Origin: Lentinus brumalis
Taxonomy: Eukaryota > Basidiomycota > Agaricomycetes > Polyporales > Polyporaceae
Length of the DNA stretch: 64,000 bases
Assembly (NCBI GenBank): GCA_001792895.1
Contig: MARA01000013.1
Span: forward strand, 124,001-188,000
Reading direction: 5' to 3'
In this document: piece by piece, positions 32,569 through 43,000 of the stretch
How the letters are laid out: every line of letters starts with the position of its first letter
Position numbering within the stretch: position 1 is the first letter of the stretch
The notes under the pieces: model-generated
What the model saw: only the letters and a program-made list of their open reading frames with translations
Database searches by the model: none
What the model was told of the DNA's origin: nothing
Program-made: the position numbers and the translations under genes

Positions 32569-33132
32569 TTATTCTTCAGAGCAGCCCTGAGCCGTGGTAC
32601 TAATTTCCTCTGCTTCGCGGGACCTTCCTTCGCTTTGTCCGGGGCTCCAAGGGCCATCGTCCTGGAAGTCCGAGTCCCAGGACACGTTTAGAGGCGTGGA
32701 GGATGCTGGGGATGGGGGAGGAGGCGGGATAGGAGAGGAGCATGGACGCGGTACGTCGGACTTGGGGACCCCGATGGTATGCATCAAGCTAAACGCGGCT
32801 CTCCACATTCGCTTTAGCGATAGGCCCACCTCGGCCATTGACCTCTCCACAACCAGGAAGTGATGCTCTCCGCGGAGCTCGTCGTCTCCAAAATCCAATC
32901 TGCGGCAGACGAAATCGACCTCTCTCTTTCCTATCACCCTTGCGCTCTCGACCTCGAGCCAGCCGAGGTGAGTGAAAGTGAAGGAGTCGCGAGCGTAGAG
33001 GCGGAGTCTGATGCCCGCTTTGATAGGGGCGTCGGGTTTCTCGACGAGTAGGAAAGTGTCGGGATAGTTTCCGACTCCTGCAGCAATCCTCGTGACGATT
33101 GTAGGGAGGAAAGTTGGGCAGCCGGAGGACAT
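32569..33132 (-). CDS. Hypothetical protein B
   Basis: A 187-codon frame: MSSGCPTFLPTIVTRIAAGV, NYPDTFLLVEKPDAPIKAGI, RLRLYARDSFTFTHLGWLEV, ARVIGKREVDFVCRRLDFGD, then a Pro-rich tail (SSPIPPPPPSPASSTPLNVS). It looks like a compact beta-rich domain with a disordered tail. Family unknown. Confidence 0.45.
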   Translation of the reverse strand: MSSGCPTFLPTIVTRIAAGVGNYPDTFLLVEKPDAPIKAGIRLRLYARDSFTFTHLGWLEVESARVIGKREVDFVCRRLDFGDDELRGEHHFLVVERSMAEVGLSLKRMWRAAFSLMHTIGVPKSDVPRPCSSPIPPPPPSPASSTPLNVSWDSDFQDDGPWSPGQSEGRSREAEEISTTAQGCSEE

Positions 33133-34863
33133 CGTGCTGAGTTGTTGGGGAAAGGGTCTGAAATGCGACGTTGGATGGCGAAGGCTCGTTCTCAGATTGG
33201 TCTGCTAGTTATGCTCGCGGCTACTCGGTCCCGCGCACTCAGCTAGCCAACGTTGTAGGGTAGGAAAAAACGCAAACGAATAGAACACACATAAAATCTT
33301 CCTAGACGTAACTGCAGAGACAGAGCGTGCGAGCCTTCCATGAAAATAGCAGGACAGAGACTTGGAAGGAAACCAGACGAGAGTACACGCGTTACCATCA
33401 CGTCCTTGTAGGCACCAAGAAGGGAGTAGACCTGTTGAAAGAGCGGCGCGGAGGTCATGGGACGGAAACGGACAGACCGCGTGCATATGCAGAGACGGAG
33501 GGAACGGAGGGGCAGTACGTCACAGACGGGCGTTGATCACACATCGGGTGCGCGAGAGCGAGCGAGAACAGTATTAGGCGTACATATGACGGCCAGCCTC
33601 CTTACGAGGGGAAAGGTCTGCGTCGAACTGGCGGATGTGGTGGGACGCGACGTGTTGTTATCACGTGCTGGGGACGTTGCACGTGCAACGTATGGTAGAC
33701 GCGTCAGCTAATCTGACGCGGCGCTAGTCGCGCAGTAACTTCGGAGAGAGGAGGGCCCGAGGGCTGCCCACACGGCCGAGATGGCGTGCCAGAGCGATAC
33801 CTCCTCATCCTGTGCGCGGTCGGAACCCAGACGGTTTGTGGCCGTGGAGACGGCATGCATGAGGTGGGCGCGGAGAGCTCGTACGACTTGTAGGGCCAGC
33901 CGTGGAACGGCAGGAGGAGAGCTAGTCTCGTATGACGCGCTGCGTGCATGGCTGCTAACAGTATATTCACACCAAAGTGGGTTTCTCCTGAGGAGGTAGT
34001 GTCTTAGTTTCAGACAATACGTGTATGCTACATGCTCAGAAACGATTTGGACCAACGACGTGGCAGCTCGAGTTGCCAGCGGTCGTGGGAAAAACGCGCC
34101 GTGGTGGCGGTTGCAGGAAGAGGAGCGCCGGCCAGTGCCATTGTGGTCAAAGGTAAAATTTCCCCGTGATTTGGCCCCAAAGGAGGTAAAAGGCCTGTGA
34201 AAAGTTACATTCGACAGACCTGTTACGGGGTTTTTTGCCCTGTTACAGAGGGGAACATCGCGCTTTGCCCGCCGTGTCGAGGCAATGTTGTTGCCTTGTT
34301 GATGCTGCAGCTGCTTCGAGGCTCGATGTCTCTGTCGCCCATCTGTTCTACCTACGAAATCTAGCTACTGCTCAGGAAAAGCACGGTCAATATTGATGCA
34401 CCACCCAGTCAGTCATTGGTCTGACTCGCCGGAAACATAGACTGAGAGCTTCTTCGCTGCATGAGCTCTAGGTCTCGATAATTCTGCAACTGTTATAGGT
34501 CACAGCGGCGTGGCGCACGCTAGGGCTGTATTTGCTGCGGTAAGTACTGTTGCCTTGGCCATGCGTGCGTTGGATGCGATAAAAGAATTAAAGTGTCCCT
34601 ACTAGGGATACCAAACAGCCGTATTTCCTCTTGGGATTGCCTTGCGGTCGTCTGTACGTCACCTCTGTGAGACGCACTGCCGCAGCACCGTTGCTGCTCA
34701 TAGATATAAGTAGGCTCAATATGCAGAGACATCGCAGTTTCACATCGACAATTGCCCTACAGGCCTCCCCTCGACTCCCGACTAACGAGGTGAGCGGTTC
34801 TTTGGCCGCGCTGTAAGATGCACCCTTCTGAAACTTGTGGCGCTTCCCTTGCAAAGCATTAGC
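33133..34863. other. Intergenic, no gene seen
   Basis: About 1.7 kb with short overlapping ORFs only. The right end is the promoter region of the first BTB gene of the tandem pair. Confidence 0.4.
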
Positions 34864-35943
34864 ATGAACGGTCGTTCTAGGGAGCCCCTCTGGCCTGGAT
34901 CCGAGAGCAACACGCTATCGCCCCCATCCCAGACTCGCACCCCGAGCACGGCGTCATCTCCCTTCAATCTACCACGCACCGATGTCATCCTCCGGAGTGT
35001 CGACGGAGTGGACTTCCACACCTGGAAGGGGATCCTCGTAGAGGCGTCTCCCGTCTTCGCTGATATGTTCGCGATCGGCGCAAGCACCAACACCGAGCCC
35101 GAAAGCGAGGCCACAAACTCCCCCGAAGGGACGCTTACGAGCAAGGCGGAACCTCCCGTTATCGACTTATTGGAGCATAGCTCCGTCCTGGATCCTCTCC
35201 TCCGTACTTGCTATCCCCCTCCTCATACCGCCAATCTTTCTTCACTCGATGCCCTCAAGCCCGTCCTGGTGGCCGCACACAAGTACCAGATGGAAGGTGT
35301 GCTAGAGGTCTTCAAGAAGGACCTCGTGGAATATGCGCGCATCACTCCTCTCCGAGTCTACATCTTGGCTCCGAGCTTTGATATGCCCGACGTAGCGGAG
35401 GTCGCGGCCGGTCTCTTCATTGCTCGACCGAACGCCGACGACTACGTCTCCGAGCTCGAGGAACTGAGCGCAGGCTCGTACTACCGTCTGCTTGCGTACC
35501 GCAGACAATGCACGCAGACCCTTGCCGATATGGTTGCCAGCAAGCTCTCGTGGCTGCCGGATAAGGAACCCCAGTATCAGTTCTTCACTTGTTCGTGCGC
35601 GCGTGAGGCTTTCACGGTCGCCTTGCGCGACTCTCCAGGAGTTCAGCGACACGTATCCGTGTGGTTCTGGCAGCATTATGTGCGCATGGGTGCCCTTCTG
35701 GCAGAGAGGCCATGTCTCCCTGTTTTGGATGACCCGAAGCTCCGTGATCAAGCCGTCATGAAGGCCTCGGAGTGCGGCAATTGCAGAGCGCGCGTCTGTG
35801 ATGACTTGGACGCATTTACCGCTTCCCTCAAGGCAGAGGTGAAGCGCCGACTCGCTATGGTGAGTCCGTGAGCTATGTGTCTCTATGCAAGGTGCTCATT
35901 AGTGTTTTCAATATTGCAGCAGGGCCCGCTTCCGACGCTGTGA
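34864..35943 (+). CDS. BTB/POZ-domain protein 1 (single BTB, CxxC C-terminus)
   Basis: The start is the ATG at 34864 (MNGRSREPLW), matching the MNG start of the paralogue at 36405; an upstream non-ATG extension is not needed. Exons 34864-35859 and 35920-35943 give about 339 residues. The BTB core reads TDVILRSVDGVDFHTWKGIL, EASPVFADMFAIG, SSVLDPLLRTCYPPPH and VLVAAHKYQMEGVLEVFKKD. A helical region follows (PLRVYILAPSFDMPDVAEVA), then YRLLAYRRQCTQTLADMVAS, VWFWQHYVRMGALLAERPC, and a CGNCRARVCDDL motif near the end. Such fungal BTB proteins are thought to be scaffold or CUL3-adaptor-like; no substrate domain is recognisable. Confidence 0.85.
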
Positions 35944-35972
35944 GCACTTCCTGAAGGGATCAGAGGAACAGT

Positions 35973-36384
35973 GGGGGGGGGGGGGAGTGTATAGTGGGGA
36001 GGGGCAACGCCTCATGCATCGCACTGGCCTCTCACGATCAATAACTTTGGTCAGCTTCGCCTCCAAGGCTTACTTATTGCAGCAGCCTCCATTAGCCTCT
36101 ATGTACGACTCTAGGACTGCATGCAGAAACGGTACAGCAGGGTGGCAAGAGCAAGCTCGCCGTGTACTTGGTTGCTCTGTGCGCGTTGGTTGTACAAGGC
36201 GTCTATCATAGGCTCAATACTGAAGCTTGTCTTTGTACCACCACTGTTGAATCACCAGCCCACTCACCTACCTCACCTACTGTATTCACGAGGAACGAAT
36301 CGCCACAGGTAACGGTCAGTAGCAGTCACAAAGAGTCAGCTTGAGAGCTTGCCAGCTAAAATTATTTCTAACCCCCCCCCCCCC
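35973..36384. repeat. G13 and C13 homopolymers as an inverted pair
   Basis: G13 at 35973-35985 lies just after the stop of BTB gene 1. C13 at 36372-36384 lies 20 bp before the ATG of BTB gene 2, followed by CTCCTCCTCCTCCAG, which could be a 5' UTR intron acceptor. The intervening 386 bp has no gene. Confidence 0.8.
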
Positions 36385-36404
36385 TCCTCCTCCTCCAGGT
36401 CATC

Positions 36405-37451
36405 ATGAATGGACATCCAATTCAGGATAGCTCTGATAGCAAGGCTGTCAGCGCACTACCGCTCAGCACGGCAGCGCCCCCATTTAACAAAGCCCTTGCA
36501 GACACTGTCCTTCGAACGTCTGATGGAGTAAACTTTCATGTTTGGAGGGGCATCCTGATTGAAGCATCGCCGGTCTTATCCGACATGTTCTCGCTTGGTG
36601 GAGAGTCTTCGACAACCTCCAAACCCGAGGCCGAGTCCTCCAAATCCTCGGCAGCTCATGCTACGACCGGGGCCGCTACTGTTATCCCCATCCCCGAACC
36701 CAGCACCGTACTCGATCCTCTCCTTCGGACCTGCTATCCCCCACCCCACCCCACGTTTCCGTCCCTCGATTCGCTCAAACCCGTCTTGGCGGCGGCGCAC
36801 AAGTACCAGATGGAAGGCATGCAGGAGTTGCTCACCAAGGAACTCCTTCAGCACGCACGCACGGCACCTCTCCACGTGTACGTCGTCGCGGTGCGCTTCG
36901 ACATGCAACATGCCGCCGAAGTCGCCGCTCGTCACTTCCTCGGTCTGAAGGTCGCGGACGACTACGTGCCCGAGCTGGAGGACCTGAGCGCTGGCTCCTA
37001 CCACCGATTGCTTGCATACTGCAAGCGTTGCACCCAGACCCTCGCCGACATGGTCTCCAGCAGGCTCTCGTGGCTGCCAGAGAGACAGCCTATGTGGCAG
37101 TTCCTCGCCTGCAGATGCTCCCGCGAAGAGTTCACGGTGACACTGCAGGGCTCCGCTGACGTGCAGTACAATGTCGCGGTGTGGTTCTGGCAGCATTACC
37201 GCCGGATTGGTGTTCTTCTTGCGGAGCGACCTTGCCGTGCTGCGCTCGATGACCCGAAGCTGAACGACCGGGCCGTCATGGAAGGCTCAGAATGTGGATT
37301 TTGTAGGGCGCGAGTTCACGATGACTTGCATGCGTTCACTGCCTATCTCCTTGAGGAGATAGACCGTCGCCTTGCAGCTGTGAGTCGGATGAGAACGAAG
37401 CATACGATATGCGTCTCACTTCCTCTGTAGATACCACTTCCGACTGCGTAG
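36405..37451 (+). CDS. BTB/POZ-domain protein 2 (tandem paralogue of BTB 1)
   Basis: Exons 36405-37379 and 37431-37451 give about 331 residues ending IPLPTA, as BTB 1 ends QGPLPTL through the same last intron. BTB core: ADTVLRTSDGVNFHVWRGIL, EASPVLSDMFSLGGES, STVLDPLLRTCYPPPHP, VLAAAHKYQMEGMQELLTKE. The C-terminal unit has YHRLLAYCKRCTQTLADMVS, VAVWFWQHYRRIGVLLAERP and CGFCRARVHDDLHAF. Gene order, intron position and last exon show a tandem duplication. The Ser/Glu spacer inside the BTB region (SKPEAESSKSS) is the least conserved part. Confidence 0.85.
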
Positions 37452-38065
37452 TCGTCATCAGAGGTAGCCTGGCGATCGGAGAGGGCGGTGGAGGTCAGTT
37501 GATGCACGGAAGGAGGCTTCGCAGTTGCGTCTGATACTCGTACTGCAACCGTCCCTAGTACTCCTTGGATGAACGGAGGCCCAACTGTGAAGGCTGATCC
37601 AGCACGTCGAGACGTAGAACAAGCAGGACAACTAGCCGAACCCGACTGTGTTGCCTATGGTTGTACGGCCCGGCGTTGCGTTCATTAAATAGCATCCAAA
37701 CAGGGCAAGACCCACTGTAGACGGATACGATCGTTCAGGCCAGGTTCGGGTTGCAATCCGGCGTGGGAGGTTGGTGCTGTACCCCCATCTACTCCTCCTG
37801 TCGCAAATCATCTCGCCGGCGGGGATAGATACCAGGCTGTACGACTGCACGCCTTGTCAACGCCCTGGTCGATGACCACGAACCTCCGTACTTACCTCAA
37901 TGAAACAGGGAGCGCTGGGCATTGTCCCAGAATTGCGTGAGCAAAACTTAGCTCAGCTCGTCGCGCTCGCAGGAACGAGCCCCGCAGTAGGTGCCAACGG
38001 TCATTGGGAAGGGGTAGATAGATAGTTGGGCGACCAGCATGAAGATCGAGGATCGAAGCCAGCCA
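37452..38065. other. Intergenic, no gene seen
   Basis: Convergent 3' flanks of BTB 2 and the RING paralogue. No supported ORF. Confidence 0.4.
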
Positions 38066-39086
38066 TCACATCGACCTCCGGGAACCCAGCTGCACAGACC
38101 TACGCTCCTTTCCATATCTGTCGATGTCGAGCGGATTTGTCGCCGGCGTTGAGCCTTGCTGGGGGATTGAGCTCGATTCTGCCCTCCTGCTTTGCTGTGA
38201 GGGGAAGTTCCAGTCCGAAGAGAACCTCCGCCCCAGCGGGGCCCGCCACGGGGAGGTCGGTACGGGATCGTCCATTGCCATGTGAGACGTGGCAGGTTCG
38301 TCGTCGTCGTCTACTGACCGTTTGCGATTGGCGAATCATGTCTTGTTCGAGTGTAGCCAGGCGAGAATTTGTTTCCTGAAGCGTCAGCAGCAATTGCTCG
38401 GAGGCCCCAAGAGCCTTATCCGCGGTCTGCTCGGCCTTCGTGACGTTGCTCTTAGCTTCTTTCAGCTGTGCTCGCAGGTTCTCTATCTTCTGAAGTTGCG
38501 CCGCGTTCGTGCTGAGGAGCGGGAGCATCCCCCGCCAGTTGCCAGCCACCGTGGAGAGGAGTAGACCCTTTAGAAGTGGTTGATCAGGTCACGCCTACGT
38601 TCGCGAGTGGACTGAACATCGCACGTACTAGCAGGCAGTCGCCGCCATCCTCCAACCCGGCCACCTTCTCAAGTGTCTCCGCTGCGCGCTGCACCGTATG
38701 CGGCCCGCGATCATTCTCGACGCGTCTCACCTCCCTGATAGCTGACGCGACCTTGAGGTGAAACACGCGTGTATGACACACGGTCCTGATACTACTCTCA
38801 GTGGCATCCTGGGTATCTGGATCGCCGTTCACAAGGAATATCCTGTGCGGCTGATCGGCCTCGAAGGGCGCAGAACAACAAGGACAGTTGTATTCGTCGC
38901 GTTTCGGCGTCTTGTACGACTCGATGCATGATGCGCAGATGGCATAACCTACGCGACCAATGTTGAGCAGTGATACACAAATTCGTTTCAGCACAAGCCG
39001 CTGACCACACCGCAAGGCAAAGGACAAAGATCAGCGATTGCAAAGTTCCCTAAACATATGACGCATAGGTACTCTGCCGACGACAT
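38066..39086 (-). CDS. RING-like/coiled-coil protein, paralogue 2 (altered RING)
   Basis: The ATG at 39086 starts MSSAEYLCVICLGNFAIADL then CPLPCG; an intron follows, then YAICASCIESYKTPKRDEYN and CPCCSAPFEADQPHRIFLVN. Compared with paralogue 1 the zinc-binding His of PCGH is Tyr (PCGY) with the predicted splice. The middle matches paralogue 1 (HLKVASAIREVRRVE vs HRQVASALREVTRVE, and the coiled coil LLPLLSTNAAQLQKIENLRA). The C-terminus homologous to paralogue 1 (FPSQQSRRAESSS, GSRRSM, stop at 38066) is in another frame than the coiled-coil exon, so a small intron or frameshift lies near 38280-38330; unspliced, translation would stop at 38100. A MITE sits 20 bp before the ATG. Confidence 0.65.
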
Positions 39087-39107
39087 GGGTGCGACGAGGG
39101 GACGATA

Positions 39108-39374
39108 CTGTACCATTTCGAATGGTTCAACCAAGCCTGTGACATGTGACACCAAAATTTGGCCGTAAGTATTCGACCAGGAGGCCGGTGACAGGTGACA
39201 CGGGCCAAATTTCGACCAAAATCAGGGCGCGCGACAGCGCGCCGCCCCCGGGAGGTCTTAGCGCCCGGAGAGTGGTTCCGACCAGCCTCGCTGTGACGTG
39301 TTACAGGCCCCCAATTTTCGACCAAATTGAGGGCCTGTTATGCGTGACTGGTCGAACCATTCGAAATGGTACAG
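39108..39374. mobile_element. MITE copy 2 (TA target site, 267 bp)
   Basis: It begins CTGTACCATTTCGAATGG and ends CCATTCGAAATGGTACAG, flanked by TA at 39106-39107 and 39375-39376. The interior again has GGGCGCGCGACAGCGCGCCG and a GTGACAGGTGACACGGGCC-type palindrome. It is the same family as 800-1067. It lies directly upstream of the RING paralogue 2 start codon, in its 5' UTR or promoter. Confidence 0.88.
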
Positions 39375-39690
39375 TATTCAGCCCAAAAGCACAAATTATG
39401 CTGAGCATAGAGTCGCCAGGAAACAAACAGGGTCCCTAGAGAGGCTGGTCCAGCTGAGTAGTGGTGGTGAGGAGTATGGGATCCGCGCGCCGCGGATCGA
39501 GCGGACACGCTTGAAGTTGCTGCAAACTTCACGTGATCGCGACGAACTGACGAGTATGTCATGCGAATCGATTCAACTCTCAAGTGCAGTCGTGGATGAG
39601 CACAAAGGAAGTACGACATGAATGGCCAATGAAATCCCCGCGATAGTTGCTCAGTGGCCATCCGATGAGGCTCTTGCACGAGTAGCAAAA

Positions 39691-39769
39691 TGACCACCGC
39701 AGGGGTCGAACCTGCAATCTCCTGATTACACCGTCGTAGTCAGACGCGTTGCCATTACGCCAGGCGGCC
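39691..39769 (-). tRNA. tRNA-Arg(ACG) with 7-nt intron
   Basis: A 79-nt cloverleaf: acceptor GGCCGCC / GGTGGTC, D arm GCGT-AATGGCA-ACGC, anticodon stem TCTGA / TCAGG, T arm GCAGG-TTCGACC-CCTGC, discriminator A. The anticodon loop contains ACG and a 7-nt insert (CGGTGTA) at the canonical intron position after base 37. A TTTT terminator follows. Identical to the gene at 47323. Confidence 0.93.
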
Positions 39770-40067
39770 ATGTAAATGGTACTTATGTGGCTGATTGCAA
39801 GCGCTGGGCTGCGGGGCGCCGGCGAGAACACGACGGTCACCTGACTGCGTTGAAACTGTCACGCTTGCCACAAACCACGAAGGACCCGGACCCAAGGACC
39901 TCTCACTCTTGTTCTTCACGCTCACGTCTCGAGCTGGGCTATTACTGGAGGAGCGCAGTGGCTACGGTGAGTGGTCATTTTGGGCGCTGGGATACGATGG
40001 CGACGGCCCTCCGCTGCAGAACCATTGATTATGCCTCCGCAGACGCTACCATTCCCCACTGCACGAC

Positions 40068-43000
40068 ATGGCTGCATATCTGGAAACGCCATCACGAGTA
40101 TGGCGTCGTATTCAAGCAGATCAAGACCGAGACATGCCATCCCTCCCCTCTCTCCCGGGATTCGATGATTCCGCGGCTCCCGAAGACGAGTCCAGTGAGG
40201 AAAGCATGGAGATGGCATCACCAGTACACTCTACTCCCCAGGTACTGTCTCATCTCGCCTCGACAGTACGCGCTCCTTCCAGCACCTCGAGTACTGCTCG
40301 CTTCGCGCATTCCCTTGCCTCCCGTTCATCCAAGTCATCTATCTCTCTCTCGAGAGGGTTCGCCTCAGCCAGCCGGCAACGGGAGGAAGACAGCTTCGAC
40401 ATCAGCCCTATCCCTAGTGTGCCTAATGGTCGAAACGAGAGCGGAGAGATTGACATCCGGAGTAGCGACCAGGACACGGAGACTTCCGTCCCAGAGGTAT
40501 ACCTCCCTCCCCCACTTGACGACAATATGGACGCGCCATTTGACCTGTCCGAGGCTTTGCAATCTTTGAGCCGCGCCAACTCCCCGGACCCGGACGATGG
40601 GCAGACGCCTCGCAAGCCATCAGATTATGACTATTCCATGAGCTTGAGATCGGAACCAAAGGTGCGCCGTGTGCGCTGACTCCTTGCACTGGACCTGACA
40701 CGGCAACAGCCTTCTCCGTTTGACAAGATGCGCAACATCTCATTCAGACGGCCACTGTCCAGGACTCGAACACCTTCTCTTACCCGCACGCTCTCCTCCC
40801 CTTCGTCCTCTGTGTCCAACTCGACACCCCAGAGCACCCGCTCTTCCCGTTACCAACGGGGAGAGTCCGATCCGCCAATTGCTGCGTTGACCGTCCCTCT
40901 CCCAAGGTCCGCCACTGCATCCCCTGCGCTTCCAGCACATGTTGAAGAGCGCGACCTCACCCAAATGAACCTGAGCTCGGAGTTGCCTAGCCCGGAGCTG
41001 CCTGACGACGCGGATGACACAGAACTTCTGCCGGAGGTAGCTGCTGAGAAGGAACTCGAGCAGAGCCAGCTGGAGCGCAGTCTTGCGACCAGGTCAGACG
41101 GACAGTCATCTCGGGAGCCGACCTTCTCGTCCGAGGAGGCGCAGTCGCTGAATGACAGCGGCAGTCAGAACAGTTCAGGAAGGATGCGCTCTCCTGCTCC
41201 GTTGTCCGTTGCATTCTCGTCGCCTGTTTCGGCCATGTTTACCCCTACCCCGGCATTCCAGCCACGTCCGCGAGCTCGCTTTGGTGCAGCTATGCCGTCT
41301 ACTACCCCGTCATTTCCGACCACTACTCCTCAGCAACACACTGTCCGCTTTGACACCGACACCGAAGAGACGCCAAGACCTCGCTTCGAGGAACCTGAGA
41401 CAGACGAGGAGCAGGCTCACGACGAGGACCCTGCCACTCCCCACGCTCACAAGCGTTCCTTCCTCTTGTCGGTGATCAACTCGACCGCCCGTCCCCGACT
41501 CAGACAGCCCACTCCCCATCATCGCAATGTCGCCGACGAATCGGAAGCGGCGGTGGAGATGACCCCTGCAGCGACCCCAGCGTTGAGCCTGCGCAAGGCT
41601 TTGGCCGGGGTCACGCCGCGACCCGCTCCGCGTCCACGCCTCTCCCAACCCCTTCCACAGACGTACAACGGAACCTCCGAATCGGGCTCAGAGTCACCGT
41701 ACGACCACGCGATGGACCGCGCATCGATCATTTCGACCGCCTCGTCGCACGACCTGACCACCCACGCACGCGCGAACGCGTCTTTCGACCCGGTCATGGG
41801 TCTCGGCGAGCGTGGGCACGGTGTAGGTCGATTCAACGCTGGGAAGCTCAATTCGTATCTGCACGGGTTGAACCGGCGGTTGCAGGAGGAGAACGAGATG
41901 CTCGTCGGGCAGCTGCGGGCGATGCAGGAGAAGTACGGCGGCGAGGCGGGTGGGTCGCCTGCACAGGTGTCATCGACGCCTGCGTTCGACTCGGATCGCG
42001 GGGCGTCTCAGGGACGGCGCGTGAGCGGTGGACGTAGGGTCAGCGCTGGTCCAGCTCTGGGACTGGGCGATGTTGCGGAAGACCTTGCCGAGGCGTGGTT
42101 GGAGGAGAAGGCGGCTTTGGAGGAGATGGTGGAGGAGTTGAAGGAAGAGCTCGAGATGTGCACCTCGGACAAGGCGAAGGCCGAGCAAGCTCTCGAGGCT
42201 GAGCGGGCAGAACGCGCGCGAGACAAGGAACGCTGGCGCGAGCGCATGGTCGAGGTCGAGAAGGGTGTGGAAGGCATCGTCACCGACCTGGAGAGACGGC
42301 TGGTCGAGGCTGAAGAGGCTGCGAAGCGTGCGGAGGCTGACAAGGCCGAGGGCATCAAGGACGCGGAACGCCGATTGGCCGTAGTGATGGTCGAGAAGAA
42401 TGTCCTCGCTGAGCGACTCAAGAAGGCGGAAGGTGCTCTCGAGAATGGCCGCGAACTCGGTGCAGAGCTCAATGAGGCCAACGAGCGGCTCGCCAAGGCC
42501 GAGGGCGACTTGCAGAACGCCCACCGCGAAATCAAGGAGCTCGAGGGCGAGCTCATGCACGCGCACCAGCGACTCGATGAGACAGAGAGCACTCTTGCCG
42601 TGGAGCGGAAGCGGACGGCTGCCCTGGAGGAGGAGCTGCGCACCAAGATGGAGGAGCTGACCAAGACTCTGCACTGCGTCGACGAGCTCGAGGAGGAGGT
42701 CCGCAAGATGAGGGCACAACTCCGTCAAGCTGAGGAGGCGGTCACTCAGAACGAGGGCGACGCTGCAGCAGACGAAGGGCGCATCAAAGACCTCGAGCGA
42801 CAGCTCGCTGCTGCCCAGGAGAGCATCCACGGCCTAGAGGCTGAGCTTGAGGAGGAGAGGCAGGAGAACGATCACCTTGCGGACGACGCAGACAAGGCGT
42901 CTGAATTGGCACGGCAGATGGAGGATGCCTTGGAGGCAGCGGAGAAGAAGATGCTCGAGGACGAGCAGGAAGTGGCCACGCTCAAATCCACCGTCGCCTC

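Noticed and set aside
34837..34863. N-terminal extension of BTB gene 1 from a GTG codon
   Set aside because: A GTG start is unlikely for a fungal nuclear gene, and the ATG at 34864 gives the MNG start shared with the tandem paralogue.
36372..36400. CRISPR, operon or other prokaryotic-type features anywhere in the window
   Set aside because: The sequence has spliceosomal introns, Pol III tRNA terminators and eukaryotic transposons. I saw no spaced direct-repeat arrays and no polycistronic layout.
41970..42830. Long minus-strand ORFs opposite the coiled-coil exon of the PACT-domain gene
   Set aside because: Leu/Ser-rich antisense frames are typical of Glu/Lys/Ala coiled-coil coding sequence. 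There are no independent signals.
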